64,000 nucleotides of DNA from NCBI RefSeq assembly GCF_900101335.1, contig NZ_FNKA01000001.1:930001-994000 (forward strand). Reading direction: 5' to 3'. The position numbers and the translations under genes are program-made. The notes under the pieces were generated by a model that was given only the letters and a program-made list of their open reading frames with translations, ran no database searches and had not been told where the DNA came from. This DNA is from Quadrisphaera sp. DSM 44207. GTDB lineage: Bacteria; Actinomycetota; Actinomycetes; Actinomycetales; Quadrisphaeraceae. Below, piece by piece: positions 27,230 through 35,921 of this stretch. How positions within the stretch are numbered: the first letter of the stretch is position 1; every line of letters starts with the position of its first letter.

Positions 27230-27873
27230 TGGCCTGGACGCGCGAGCAGATGGCGGCGCGCGCCGCCGCGGAGCTGAGCGACGGCTCCTACGTCAACCTC
27301 GGCATCGGGCTTCCCACCCTGGTGCCCGACCACGTCCCGGACGACGTCGAGATCGTCCTGCAGTCGGAGAACGGGATCCTCGGCGTCGGCCCCTACCCGA
27401 GCGAGGACGAGGCCGACGCCGACCTCGTCAACGCCGGCAAGGAGACCGTCACCGTGCGCCGGGGCGCGTCGTACTTCGACTCCGCGACCAGCTTCGGCAT
27501 GATCCGCGGCGGCAAGGTCGACGCCGCGATCCTCGGGGCGATGCAGGTCTCCGCGCGCGGGGACATCGCGAACTGGATGGTGCCCGGCAAGCTCGTCAAG
27601 GGCATGGGCGGGGCGATGGACCTCGTCCACGGCGCCCGCCGGGTCGTCGCGCTCATGGAACACGTGGCCAGGGACGGGTCGGCGAAGGTGGTCCAGGAGT
27701 GCTCCCTGCCCCTGACCGGGCGGGGGGTGGTGCAGCGGATCATCACCGACCTGTGCGTGCTCGACGTCACCGACGGCGGGCTCGTGCTGCGCGAGCTGGC
27801 GCCCGGCGTCACCGCGCAGGAGGTCCAGGACAGGTCCGAGCCGCCGGTGCGCGTCGCCCTCGACCCGCGCTGA
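27229..27873 (+). CDS. scoB: 3-oxoacid CoA-transferase subunit B
   Basis: 214 residues. The catalytic Glu lies in [14 protein letters not shown], following [43 protein letters not shown] and [19 protein letters not shown] are further family blocks. GAGGAGGCGGGGTCCTG precedes the ATG at 27229, and translational coupling to scoA is implied by the one-base overlap. No thiolase is adjacent in this window. Confidence 0.95.
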   Translation: MAWTREQMAARAAAELSDGSYVNLGIGLPTLVPDHVPDDVEIVLQSENGILGVGPYPSEDEADADLVNAGKETVTVRRGASYFDSATSFGMIRGGKVDAAILGAMQVSARGDIANWMVPGKLVKGMGGAMDLVHGARRVVALMEHVARDGSAKVVQECSLPLTGRGVVQRIITDLCVLDVTDGGLVLRELAPGVTAQEVQDRSEPPVRVALDPR

Positions 27874-27946
27874 GGCCCCGGGCGGAGGCCCAGCGCGGGC
27901 CCCGACGCGAGTCCGGACGCGGGCTCAGCGCCGGCTCAGCGCCGGC

Positions 27947-29554
27947 TCAGACGGTGAAGCGGCCGACCAGGGCCTGCAGCTGCGCGCTGACGCGCCGCAG
28001 CTCGACCGCGGCCTCCTGGGACTCGGCGACGCCCCGGGTGGTGGAGGCCGCGGCCTCCGCCACCCCGGAGATGTTCTGCGCGATCTGCACGGAGCTCTCG
28101 GCGGCCTCGGCCACCGAGCGGGACATCTCCCCGGTGGTGGCGGTCTGCTCCTCCACCGCCGAGGCGATGGTGGTCTGGAAGTCGCTGATGGAGGTGATGA
28201 TCGAGGAGATCTCCTCGATCGCCTCCACCGCCCCGGTGGTGTCGGCCTGGATCGTCTCCACCCGGGCGGCGATGTCCTCGGTGGCCTTGGCCGTCTCCTG
28301 CGCCAGCTCCTTGACCTCGTTGGCGACCACGGCGAAGCCCTTGCCCGCCTCACCGGCCCGCGCCGCCTCGATGGTGGCGTTCAGGGCGAGCAGGTTCGTC
28401 TGCTCCGCGATCGAGGTGATCACCTTCACGACGTCGCCGATCTCCCTGGAGGAGCTCCCCAGCTTGGTCACGGTGCTGGTCGCCTGCCCCGCCGCGGCCA
28501 CGGCGTCGCTGGCCACCCGGGCCGCCTCGGAGGCGTTGGTGGCGATCTCGCGGATGGAGGCGCCCATCTCCTCGCTCCCGGCGGCCACGGTCCCGACGTT
28601 GGAGGACACCTGCGAGGCGGCAGCGGCGACGACGCCGGCCTGCGCGGCGGCCTCCTCCGCGCTGGCCGCGATCACGTGCGAGGTGGCGCCCAGCTGCTCG
28701 CTGGTGCTGTCCAGGCTGGCGGTGCTGCGCGCGATCTCCCGCACGGTGTCGGCGACCTGGGAGGCGAAGCGGTTGAAGGCCGCGGCGAGCGCGCCCAGCT
28801 CGTCCCGGCGGTCCTCGTCGGCGCGCTGGGTCAGGTCGCCGTCCCCGTCGGCGATCTCGGCGAGGCGGGCGGTCAGGGCGGCGAGCGGTCGCGTCAGCGA
28901 TCGGGTCAGGGCCACGCCGATGACCACCACGAGCACCAGGCCGGCGACGCCCGCGACGAGCATCACCCGCTCGGCGCGCTCGGCGGCCACCACGGCGCGG
29001 GCGGCCGCCTCGTCGCTGCCGCTCCGGGCCGCCTCGACGACTCCCTCGACGCTGGCGGCGATCGTGGCGAAGTGCTCCAGCGACTCCCCGGACGCCAGGT
29101 CGTTGGCCGCCGCGACGCTGCGCGGGTCCCCGGCCCGGTAGGCGGCGACGATGCGCTCGTCGGTGGCGAGGAAGCTGTCGAAGGCCTCCTGGGCCGCCGT
29201 CAGGCTCGCCCGCTGCTCGGCGGTGAGGTCGTAGGCGGCGACGCGGGCGAGGTCCTCGGCGAAGGCGGCCGTGGAGGCCAGGAACTGCGCGCGCTGCCCG
29301 ACGTCGTCCTGGGTGGCGCCGGGCACGCCCCGCACGGTGTCGAACGCGTACCCGGTCTGCCAGCCGGCGAAGTCCGCGGTGCGGAACTTCGCCTCCAGCG
29401 CGTCCCCGGTCAGGTCGACCTGGCCGGCCAGGGCCGCCGTGGCGCGCCGGCTCTCCGCGAGGCTGGTCACGCCGTTGACGACGACCACGACGAGGATGCC
29501 GGCGATCAGGGCCAGGCAGAGCGCCATGCGCCGGCCGATCTTCAGGAAGGACAC
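27947..29554 (-). CDS. Methyl-accepting chemotaxis protein
   Basis: Chemoreceptor of 535 residues. N-terminal helix ([22 protein letters not shown]), a helical periplasmic sensor (~45-240, four-helix-bundle type), second helix ([20 protein letters not shown]), a HAMP domain ([21 protein letters not shown]) and a long signalling domain with the hairpin tip [48 protein letters not shown]. The GTG at 29554 starts VSFLKIGRR; the upstream frame crosses the promoter. Its expression is probably flagellar-sigma dependent (site at 29606-29631). No che genes are adjacent. Confidence 0.93.
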   Translation of the reverse strand: MSFLKIGRRMALCLALIAGILVVVVVNGVTSLAESRRATAALAGQVDLTGDALEAKFRTADFAGWQTGYAFDTVRGVPGATQDDVGQRAQFLASTAAFAEDLARVAAYDLTAEQRASLTAAQEAFDSFLATDERIVAAYRAGDPRSVAAANDLASGESLEHFATIAASVEGVVEAARSGSDEAAARAVVAAERAERVMLVAGVAGLVLVVVIGVALTRSLTRPLAALTARLAEIADGDGDLTQRADEDRRDELGALAAAFNRFASQVADTVREIARSTASLDSTSEQLGATSHVIAASAEEAAAQAGVVAAAASQVSSNVGTVAAGSEEMGASIREIATNASEAARVASDAVAAAGQATSTVTKLGSSSREIGDVVKVITSIAEQTNLLALNATIEAARAGEAGKGFAVVANEVKELAQETAKATEDIAARVETIQADTTGAVEAIEEISSIITSISDFQTTIASAVEEQTATTGEMSRSVAEAAESSVQIAQNISGVAEAAASTTRGVAESQEAAVELRRVSAQLQALVGRFTV

Positions 29555-29605
29555 GACTGGCTCCAGCGACGTCGGGACGCGACGCCTGCCGTCGCTCAGG
29601 GGTGC

Positions 29606-29631
29606 TTCGGCACGGCGGCGGGAGACTTGAG
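29606..29631 (-). promoter_or_regulatory. FliA (sigma-28)-type promoter of the chemoreceptor gene
   Basis: On the minus strand CTCAA (29631-29627), a 15-base spacer, and GCCGAA (29611-29606) exactly match the flagellar-sigma consensus reported for motile actinomycetes (CTCA[A/T]-N15-17-GCCGAA, from memory). It is 52 bp from the receptor start, leaving a leader of about 40 nt. Confidence 0.68.
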
Positions 29632-29794
29632 CGGCGCTGCCGCGCGGGTGGAGCGGACGGGGGGTGCACGCCCACCGCGAGGAGGGGAGGTCGGCCTCAC
29701 CCGGGGCGGCGCCCTCCAGGCCGCTGCTGGCTGCCACCCGCCGACCGTCGTGCTGCCCGGGGTCAGCGGGCGCCGTGCTCCTGGGACGGCGGGC

Positions 29795-30724
29795 TCAGGG
29801 GGCGCCGTCCGGGCTCTCGAAGAGGCCCTCGACGGAGAGGTACCGCTCCCCCGTGTCGTAGCAGTACGTCAGCACGCGGGCGCCGTCCGGCAGCTGCGGC
29901 AGCGTCTGGGCCACCGCGGCCAGAGCCGCGCCCGAGGACGCGCCGACGAACAGCCCCTCCTCGCGCGCCGCGCGCACGGCGTACGCGAAGGCGTCCTCCT
30001 CGGTGACCTGGACGGTGCCGTCGAGGGTGCCGGTGTGCAGGTTCGCGGGGAGGAACCCGGCGCCGATGCCCTGCAGCCGGTGGGGGCTGTGCTGCCCGCC
30101 GCTGATGACGGGCGAGTTCGCCGGCTCGACGGCGTACGTGCGCAGCTGCGGGAAGCGCTCCTTGAGCACCTCGCTGACGCCGGTCAGGTGACCGCCGGTG
30201 CCCACGCCGGTGATGAGCGCGTCGAGGCCGTCGGGGAAGTCGCGCAGCACCTCCTGCGCGGAGGTGCGCCGGTGCACCTCGACGTTGGCCGGGTTCTCGA
30301 ACTGCTGCGGCATCCACGCCCCCGGGGTGGCGGCGACGACCTCCTGCGCGCGCTCGATCGCCCCGCGCACGCCCTTCTCGCGCGGAGTCAGCTCCAGGCG
30401 CGCGCCGTAGGCGGCCATGAGGCGCCGGCGCTCGACCGACATCGACTCGGGCATGACGAGCACGATCCGGTAGCCCTTGACGGCGGCGACCATCGCCAGG
30501 CCCACGCCGGTGTTCCCCGACGTCGGCTCCACGATGGTGCTGTCCGGCTGCAGGACCCCGCGCTGCTCGGCGTCCTCGACCATCGCCAGGGCGATGCGGT
30601 CCTTGATGCTCCCGCCGGGGTTGGCCCGCTCGGACTTCAGCCACACCTCGGCGTCGGGGAACAGGCGCGCCAGGTGGATGTGCGGGGTGTTCCCGATGGT
30701 GTCGAGGACGCTGTTCGCTCTCAC
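29795..30724 (-). CDS. cysK: Cysteine synthase (O-acetylserine sulfhydrylase family)
   Basis: PLP enzyme making cysteine from O-acetylserine and sulfide. The PLP Lys is in [16 protein letters not shown], the substrate loop is [12 protein letters not shown], and [15 protein letters not shown] holds the phosphate site. 309 residues, normal. GTG start at 30724 with AGGAGG five bases upstream. The pattern [20 protein letters not shown] is typical of CysK. No cysE is adjacent. Confidence 0.93.
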   Translation of the reverse strand: MRANSVLDTIGNTPHIHLARLFPDAEVWLKSERANPGGSIKDRIALAMVEDAEQRGVLQPDSTIVEPTSGNTGVGLAMVAAVKGYRIVLVMPESMSVERRRLMAAYGARLELTPREKGVRGAIERAQEVVAATPGAWMPQQFENPANVEVHRRTSAQEVLRDFPDGLDALITGVGTGGHLTGVSEVLKERFPQLRTYAVEPANSPVISGGQHSPHRLQGIGAGFLPANLHTGTLDGTVQVTEEDAFAYAVRAAREEGLFVGASSGAALAAVAQTLPQLPDGARVLTYCYDTGERYLSVEGLFESPDGAP

Positions 30725-30793
30725 GGGGCCTCCTGGGACCGGCTCGTCGTGCCCGGACGCTACCGCGCGACGGCAGCGCCGCTGGTCACGCCC

Positions 30794-31711
30794 TCAGGAG
30801 CTGCTCGCGGCCGCGGCGACCGCGTCCGCCACCGCTCGCGCGCCGTCGGAGCCCAGCAGCACCGAGTAGTGGTTGGTGCCGGGCACCTGCCGCGCGGCCA
30901 CGTGCGCCGGCAGGCGCAGGGCCGCCAGGCGCTCCTCGTCGTAGAGGCCCTGGGGCTCGTCGAGCAGGCCGCGGGCCGCCCACAGCAGCTGCGCCGGCAC
31001 CCCGGCGCGGGCCGCCGCCGAGAGCGCGGCGGCGTCGGCGAGGACGTCGCGGCCGTCGGTGCGCACCGCCTCGGAGGAGCACGAGGAGCGGTGCCCGCCC
31101 TCGCCGTCCTCGACGAGGTCGTGCAGCAGGTGCCCGGCGACCGCGCCGGTGGCGTCGTCGGCGAGGACGGGCCCCACGGCCGGGTGCTCGCGCCAGAACC
31201 CCAGGTACTCCTCCGGGCCGGGGAAGCGGGCGCCGAGGCGGCGCAGGGCCGGGCCGAGGACGGCCTCGAGCACGGCGTCGGGGTCCGCGCCCGCAGGGGC
31301 GGGGAAGCCGAGGCCGCCGTCGACGAGGACCAGGCGGCGCACGCGCCCCGGGTGCCGGGCGGCGGCCAGGGCCGCCACGAACGCGCCCATCGAGTGCCCG
31401 ACCAGCACGCCGGCCTCGACCCCGGCGGCGTCGAGCACCGCGACGACGTCGTCGGCGTGCGCGGCGAGCCCGTGCGGGCCGGGCAGGTGCCGGCTCTCCG
31501 CGCGCCCGCGCAGGTCCGGCGCCAGCAGCGCGGCCCGCCCGGCCAGCTGGCGCGCCACGGGGCCCCACGCCAGCCCGTTGGAGGTGATGCCGTGCACGGC
31601 GAGCACGGGCTGCGCGCCCGCCGGCCCCGCCCCGAGCCGGTGCACCGCCAGCCCGCCACCGCGCACCGGCACGCGCAGCAGCACGCCGGCGGCGTCCCGC
31701 GGCTCGGTCAC
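30794..31711 (-). CDS. Alpha/beta-fold hydrolase
   Basis: 305 residues. AVHGITSNGLAWGPV (oxyanion HG), LAPDLRGRAESRHLPGPHG, and the nucleophile elbow VLVGHSMGAFVAALAAARHP are clear; the late His lies in PGTNHYSVLLGSDGARAV and the acid is probably in the LLDEPQGLYDEE region. The GTG at 31711 is chosen because it lies seven bases after the livM stop. Substrate unknown; esterase or lactonase-like activity is a family-level guess. Confidence 0.87.
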   Translation of the reverse strand: MTEPRDAAGVLLRVPVRGGGLAVHRLGAGPAGAQPVLAVHGITSNGLAWGPVARQLAGRAALLAPDLRGRAESRHLPGPHGLAAHADDVVAVLDAAGVEAGVLVGHSMGAFVAALAAARHPGRVRRLVLVDGGLGFPAPAGADPDAVLEAVLGPALRRLGARFPGPEEYLGFWREHPAVGPVLADDATGAVAGHLLHDLVEDGEGGHRSSCSSEAVRTDGRDVLADAAALSAAARAGVPAQLLWAARGLLDEPQGLYDEERLAALRLPAHVAARQVPGTNHYSVLLGSDGARAVADAVAAAASSS

Positions 31712-31718
31712 GGCCGGC

Positions 31719-32800
31719 TCAGCTCCCCGCGCCAGCGGGCGCGGCGGTGGTGTGCTGCGCCTCGCCGGCGACCGGCGCCTCCGGCTCGGGCCGACCGCGC
31801 ACGAGCCCGACCAAACCGCCGGGGGCGAAGAAGGCCACAACGATGAAGAGTACGCCCAGGACGAACAGCGGCTCGGACGCCGGCACGCGCAGCACTGCGG
31901 ACAGCCCCTCCACGACGTCGGACCCTGCCAGCTGCAGGAGCCGGTTGTCGAGGTAGGCGTACACCACCCCGCCGAGCACCGCGCCGTAGCGCGTGCCCGG
32001 CCCGCCGAGGACGACCATGACCAGCAGCGGCAGCGTCAGCTCGCTCGTGGTCAGGTGCGGCATCGCGCCGCCGACGACGAGCAGGTGCACGAGCCCGCCG
32101 AGCGTGCCGAGCCCCCCGACGATGACGAAGGCCAGCAGCTTGGCGCGGAACGTGGAGACGCCCAGCACCGCCAGGCGCTCCTCGTTCTCGCGCACCGCGG
32201 CCCATGCGCGGCCGGCGCGCGAGCGCATGAGCCACTCAACGGCCGGCCAGCACAGCAGCAGGTACGCCAGCGCCAGCCAGTACCAGCAGGGCGCATTGAG
32301 CACGCCGGTCAGCAGCGCCGGGACGGCGTGGCGCACCAGTGGCAGGCCCTCCTCGCCGCCGGTGAGCCCGCTGGGGTTGCGCAGCACGAGGATGGAGCCC
32401 GCCTGCGCGACGGCGAGCGTCACCATGGCGAAGGCGATGCCGCTCACCCGCAGGGCCACCACACCCACGACCAGCGGCAGCGCAACGCCGGCAGCCAGCA
32501 CGAGCCCGACGGCGGGCAGCCAGGGCGAGGTCGAGCTCGGCGAGCGCGAGCGCCGTCACGTACGAGCCGGAGGCGACGAAGAGGGCGTGGCCGAAGGAGA
32601 GCAGCCCGGTGCGCCCGAACAGCACGTCGTAGGACAGCGCGAGGCCCCCGAAGACGAAGCACAGGGCCAGCAGCTGCATGGAGCCGGGGCTGTTCGCGCC
32701 CCCGGGCAGCAGCCCCGGCACCTCGAGGATGACCCACGGCAGGAGCACGAGGAGCATCAACACGGCTACCGGGACGAGCGCGCGGGCGGCGCGGCCGGCG
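31719..32800 (-). pseudogene. Branched-chain amino-acid ABC permease (LivM-like), frameshifted
   Basis: The N-terminal half (RAARALVPVAVLMLLVLLP ... VLFGRTGLLSFGHALFVASGSYVTALALAELDL) and C-terminal half (PWLPAVGLVLAAGVALPLVV ... REN, AVLGGVVYAYLDNRLLQL) are both typical LivM but lie in different frames, switching at about 32515-32530. Family markers SFGHA and AWAAVRENEERLAVLGVS are intact. Upstream, VRPLVAEHNHLRRTG appears in a third frame, hinting at a second shift near 32800. The other liv genes are absent; the low-GC islet begins at 32881, so an insertion seems to have cut the operon. Confidence 0.72.
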
Positions 32801-32848
32801 CCGTGCCCGTGCGTCGCAGGTGGTTGTGCTCGGCCACCAGGGGGCGCA

Positions 32849-32880
32849 CCTTGCCGCGCAGCAGCACGCCTTGCCGCGCA
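32849..32880. repeat. 12-bp direct repeat at the islet edge
   Basis: CCTTGCCGCGCA occurs at 32849-32860 and again at 32869-32880; the second copy ends exactly where base composition drops. I found no matching copy at the other end of the islet. Confidence 0.6.
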
Positions 32881-32923
32881 TTTTGCAAGTGCGACAGTCA
32901 CTAATGAAAGTCCGGCGACTACT

Positions 32924-33825
32924 TCATACAGTACTAATCTTTGGCAGGTCTTCAACAGGACAGTAGTCTCCCAAACTGTGTACACGCCAGCTGTGCGACT
33001 TGAGAACATCATCGAGGTCGAGCCGCCGCTGAAGCGTAAGAATCACGAGGTCATCTACCAAAAACTCACCTGTCGCCCTGACGGTGGCTCCCGGATCGGG
33101 CGTAAGCTTTACGTAGGCGATGTCTGGCGAGGGATACTCAGGGCGGGTCGCCATACCACGATTGCGGACGACTTTGCGCGCCTGGCGGAGAGTCCGCCGC
33201 CACGAGGTCAACGACTGCGGGGTGACGATGGAGCGCAACTCATGACGTGCGCGCGGCCCTTCCAAGATGTTGCAGAACCGACGGGCCGTCCGAAGCACGT
33301 GCAGGTGGCCTTCAGCTTCTGCCTGTCGCCAGGCTGCGGCCTCGTCAGTCGGTAGCAAAGCCGGGCCCCATGGGTGTCGGTAACGCACGGCATCAACGGC
33401 AGCTCGCGGTGCACGGACGTCGAGGCCTGGCCGTTCGAGGGCAAGGAGGTCTCGATCTCCGCTGACGAGGAGACTCGCCTGCGTCGACTCAGCGAGAGCA
33501 AGGAGGTAGTCGTCATCCGGATCGCGACACACCCGCGTCCAGGTCTCCTCTGGCGGGTCCTCGACATGGTCAGCCAGCAGCGTCAGCGCTCGTATGAACT
33601 GTTGACCACCCTCAAAGCGAGGTACCGGTAGAACTTTTTCCGCTCAAGGACCCCCTGGAGCTCCGAGAGCAGCAATGGGGAGACCAGGAGCACGGCCTGG
33701 CCCTCGACCGCCAGGTCGAGCACCTCGGCCGGTGCTCCCTTACCGGTGATGGCCGCGGAGACGTACACACCGGGGTCCACCACCAAGCGTGGGATACCAG
33801 GGCGCTCCGGGTGCTCTCCCCTCAT
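32924..33825 (-). pseudogene. PIN-domain toxin (VapC-like) with long C-terminal extension, frameshifted
   Basis: The first frame (33825 to 33583) encodes RLVVDPGVYVSAAITGKGA and SPLLLSELQGVLERKKFYRYL, the PIN fold start. The rest, in another frame, reads FIRALTLLADHVEDPPEETW, then CRDPDDDYLLALAESTQASL and SGDRDLLAL, the acidic PIN motifs. A single-base deletion at about 33617-33619 restores one frame. After the PIN domain a further ~150 residues continue to 32924, including RQARKVVRNRGMATRPEYPS and DIAYVKLTPDPG, with no match I can name. ATG overlaps the antitoxin stop (ATGA). As sequenced, it would make an 80-residue fragment. Confidence 0.75.
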
Positions 33826-34106
33826 GGAGCCAGGCCGTCGTCCCTCAGCACTGCACGACCGCGAGCCTTGCGAGCAGCGCGGACAGCCTTCACCTCGTCC
33901 CGTGCCAACTCGCTGGCTTGCTCCTCACTGAGATCACTGTTCGCGCGCACCGCGGCCAGCACATCAGTCAGGAGTCGTGTAGCGAGGCTGCGGCGGATCG
34001 AGTCTTCGATGACCTGATCCCTGCTCGTGCCCAACTGCTCAGCCACTTCATCGACCGAACGCAGGACCGCTGCATCAAGCTCGACGCGAGCTCCGACCTT
34101 TGTCAT
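33822..34106 (-). CDS. Ribbon-helix-helix antitoxin (VapB-like)
   Basis: 94 residues from ATG 34106. The N-terminal TKVGARVELDAAVLRSVDEVAEQLGTSRDQVIEDSIRRSL fits a ribbon-helix-helix DNA-binding domain: short strand, two helices. The C-terminal part (SDLSEEQASELARDEVKAVRAARKARG) is a charged helix suited to wrap a PIN toxin. Stop and toxin start overlap by four bases. A longer frame to 34169 is unlikely. The partner is broken, so the antitoxin may now be a solitary regulator. Confidence 0.78.
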   Translation of the reverse strand: MTKVGARVELDAAVLRSVDEVAEQLGTSRDQVIEDSIRRSLATRLLTDVLAAVRANSDLSEEQASELARDEVKAVRAARKARGRAVLRDDGLAP

Positions 34107-34334
34107 GACACCCCATCCCTCCTGTCGCAACCAGCCTAGACGGAGAACCGTTCCACGACGGGCCCTCACGCCTCGGCATCACCTGTGAGTGGCAACCGCA
34201 TCAAGGACAACTCCTAGGCAGCGACGGCTAGGCCGGCGCGCCGTCCGCCGTGCTGCTCGACGACGCGCTCGGTTTCATGTCTTGGCAGCATGCAGCCTCG
34301 CGGTAGACGCTGAGCGCATTACCTGGCTCACCCA

Positions 34335-35921
34335 TTAGCCGCAGGTGGCGCCCTCGCCCGGCAGCACGCCGTCCAGCAGGTAGCCGTCGACGGCGGCGTC
34401 CACGCACGCCGACCCCCGGCGGTAGGCGGTGTGCCCCTCGCCGTCCCACGTCAGCAGCCGCCCCGAGGACAGCTGGTCGGCGAGGGCCTGCGACCACGCG
34501 TACGGCGTGGCCGGGTCGCCCGTGGTGCCGACGACGAGGACGGGCGCAGCGCCCTCGGCGGTGACCGGCCCCGGCGCGCCGACGGGCGCCGCGGGCCACA
34601 CCCCGCACAGCACCTCCCCGCGCGCCAGGGACGCGCCGAACGTGGGCGAGGCCGCCTCCACGCGCCGCGCGGCGGCCTCGACGGCCCCGGCGGAGGCGTC
34701 CACCGGGTGGTCCAGGCAGGTGACCGCGTGGAAGGCCTCCATGATGTTGGAGGCGTACGTGCCGTCCGGGCGCCGGTCGGCGTAGGCGTCCGCCATCCGC
34801 AGCAGCACCGACCCGTCGTCTCGCTGCGCGCGCGCCAGGCCCTCGTCGAGCGCGGGCCACGAGGCGTCGTCGTACAGCGCGGCGACGACGCCCGTGGTCG
34901 CCAGCGCGGCCGTCAGCGGCCGGTCGGTGCCGGTCGGCAGCGGGGCGGTGCGGGCGGCCTCGAGCACGTCGCGCACCTGCTCCACCGCGGCCTCGGGGTC
35001 CTGCGCCAGCGGGCAGCCGCTGCGCTGCGGGCAGTCCTCGGCGTACGCGCGCAGCGCCCCCTCCAGGCCCTCGGCCTGCTCCACGGCGACGTCGACGTAG
35101 GACGCCGCGGGGTCCAGCGCGCCGTCGAGGACGAGGCGGCCCACCCGCTGCGGGAACAGGTCGGCGTAGGTCGCGCCGAGCTGGGCGCCGTAGGACTTGC
35201 CCAGGTAGTGCAGGCGCTGCGAGCCGAGGACGGCGCGCAGCACGTCGAGGTCGCGGGCCGCGCTGGCGGTGTCGACGTGCGCCAGCAGGGGGCCCGTGCG
35301 CTCGGCGCACCCGGCCGCGAAGGCCTCGGCGTCGCGGCGCAGCTCCTGCAGGTCCGGGCTCGGCGCGCCCCCGGACCCGGCGGCCGCGCCCCCGGCCAGC
35401 TGCGCGTCGAGCTCGGCGTCGGAGACGCAGTCCACCGGCGAGGAGGAGCCGACGCCGCGGGGGTCGAACCCGACGACGTCGTAGCGGGCCGCCACGGCCG
35501 GGGAGACGACGCCGCGCCCTGCGCGGCGCACCCACGCCACCCCGGAGGCGCCGGGCCCGCCGGGGTTGACGAGCAGCGCGCCGGCGCGCTCCTCGGGCTC
35601 GGTGGCCGGCCAGCGCGCCACGGCCAGGCCCAGGTCCTGCCCCGCCGGGTCCGCCCAGTCCACGGGCACGCGCACCGTGGCGCACTCCAGGCCCTGCTCG
35701 CACGGCACCCACTGCGGCGCCTGCGCGTAGTAGCGCGCCGCGGCGGGGTCGCCGCTCTGCTCCGCGCCGGCGTCCACGGGGCCGGAGGGCGCGGCCAGCG
35801 TGGTCGGCGGGCCCCCGCTCGGCTGCGGCGGCCCCGACGAGCAGCCGCCCAGCGCCAGGGCAGCGGCGGCCAGCAGCGCCGCCGCCCCGCTCCGGCCGGC
35901 TCCCCGCCGGCCGGCCGTCAC
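34335..35921 (-). CDS. Secreted tripeptidyl aminopeptidase-type alpha/beta hydrolase lipoprotein
   Basis: 528 residues. Signal peptide with lipobox LALGGCSSG, then a peptidase-S33 fold: VNPGGPGASGVAWV (oxyanion), VVGFDPRGVGSSSPVDC, nucleophile elbow YLGKSYGAQLGATYADLFP, and C-terminal TAP-like domain with GDPATPYAW (Asp) and DGEGHTAYRRGSACVDAAVDGYL (His). Extra Cys pairs suit an exported protein. It probably removes peptides from extracellular proteins. GTG at 35921 overlaps the holB stop by four bases. Confidence 0.9.
   Translation of the reverse strand: MTAGRRGAGRSGAAALLAAAALALGGCSSGPPQPSGGPPTTLAAPSGPVDAGAEQSGDPAAARYYAQAPQWVPCEQGLECATVRVPVDWADPAGQDLGLAVARWPATEPEERAGALLVNPGGPGASGVAWVRRAGRGVVSPAVAARYDVVGFDPRGVGSSSPVDCVSDAELDAQLAGGAAAGSGGAPSPDLQELRRDAEAFAAGCAERTGPLLAHVDTASAARDLDVLRAVLGSQRLHYLGKSYGAQLGATYADLFPQRVGRLVLDGALDPAASYVDVAVEQAEGLEGALRAYAEDCPQRSGCPLAQDPEAAVEQVRDVLEAARTAPLPTGTDRPLTAALATTGVVAALYDDASWPALDEGLARAQRDDGSVLLRMADAYADRRPDGTYASNIMEAFHAVTCLDHPVDASAGAVEAAARRVEAASPTFGASLARGEVLCGVWPAAPVGAPGPVTAEGAAPVLVVGTTGDPATPYAWSQALADQLSSGRLLTWDGEGHTAYRRGSACVDAAVDGYLLDGVLPGEGATCG

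Larger units (their letters stand above)
32881..34330. other. Low-GC islet carrying a toxin-antitoxin pair
   Basis: Base composition shifts abruptly at 32881 (25 of 60 bases are G or C in 32881-32940) and returns to the high-GC norm around 34340. It holds a RHH antitoxin gene, a broken PIN toxin and about 230 bp of leader (34107-34334) in which I see no gene. No integrase, transposase, tRNA or terminal repeat is visible, so the means of entry is unknown. Confidence 0.65.

Noticed and set aside
29555-29794. c-di-GMP riboswitch upstream of the chemoreceptor
   Set aside because: No GEMM-type core could be found in the leader; the FliA-type promoter would leave only about 40 nt of leader.
32881-34330. 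Prophage or integrative element
   Set aside because: Low GC marks foreign origin, but no integrase, transposase, phage gene, attachment tRNA or terminal inverted repeats are visible.
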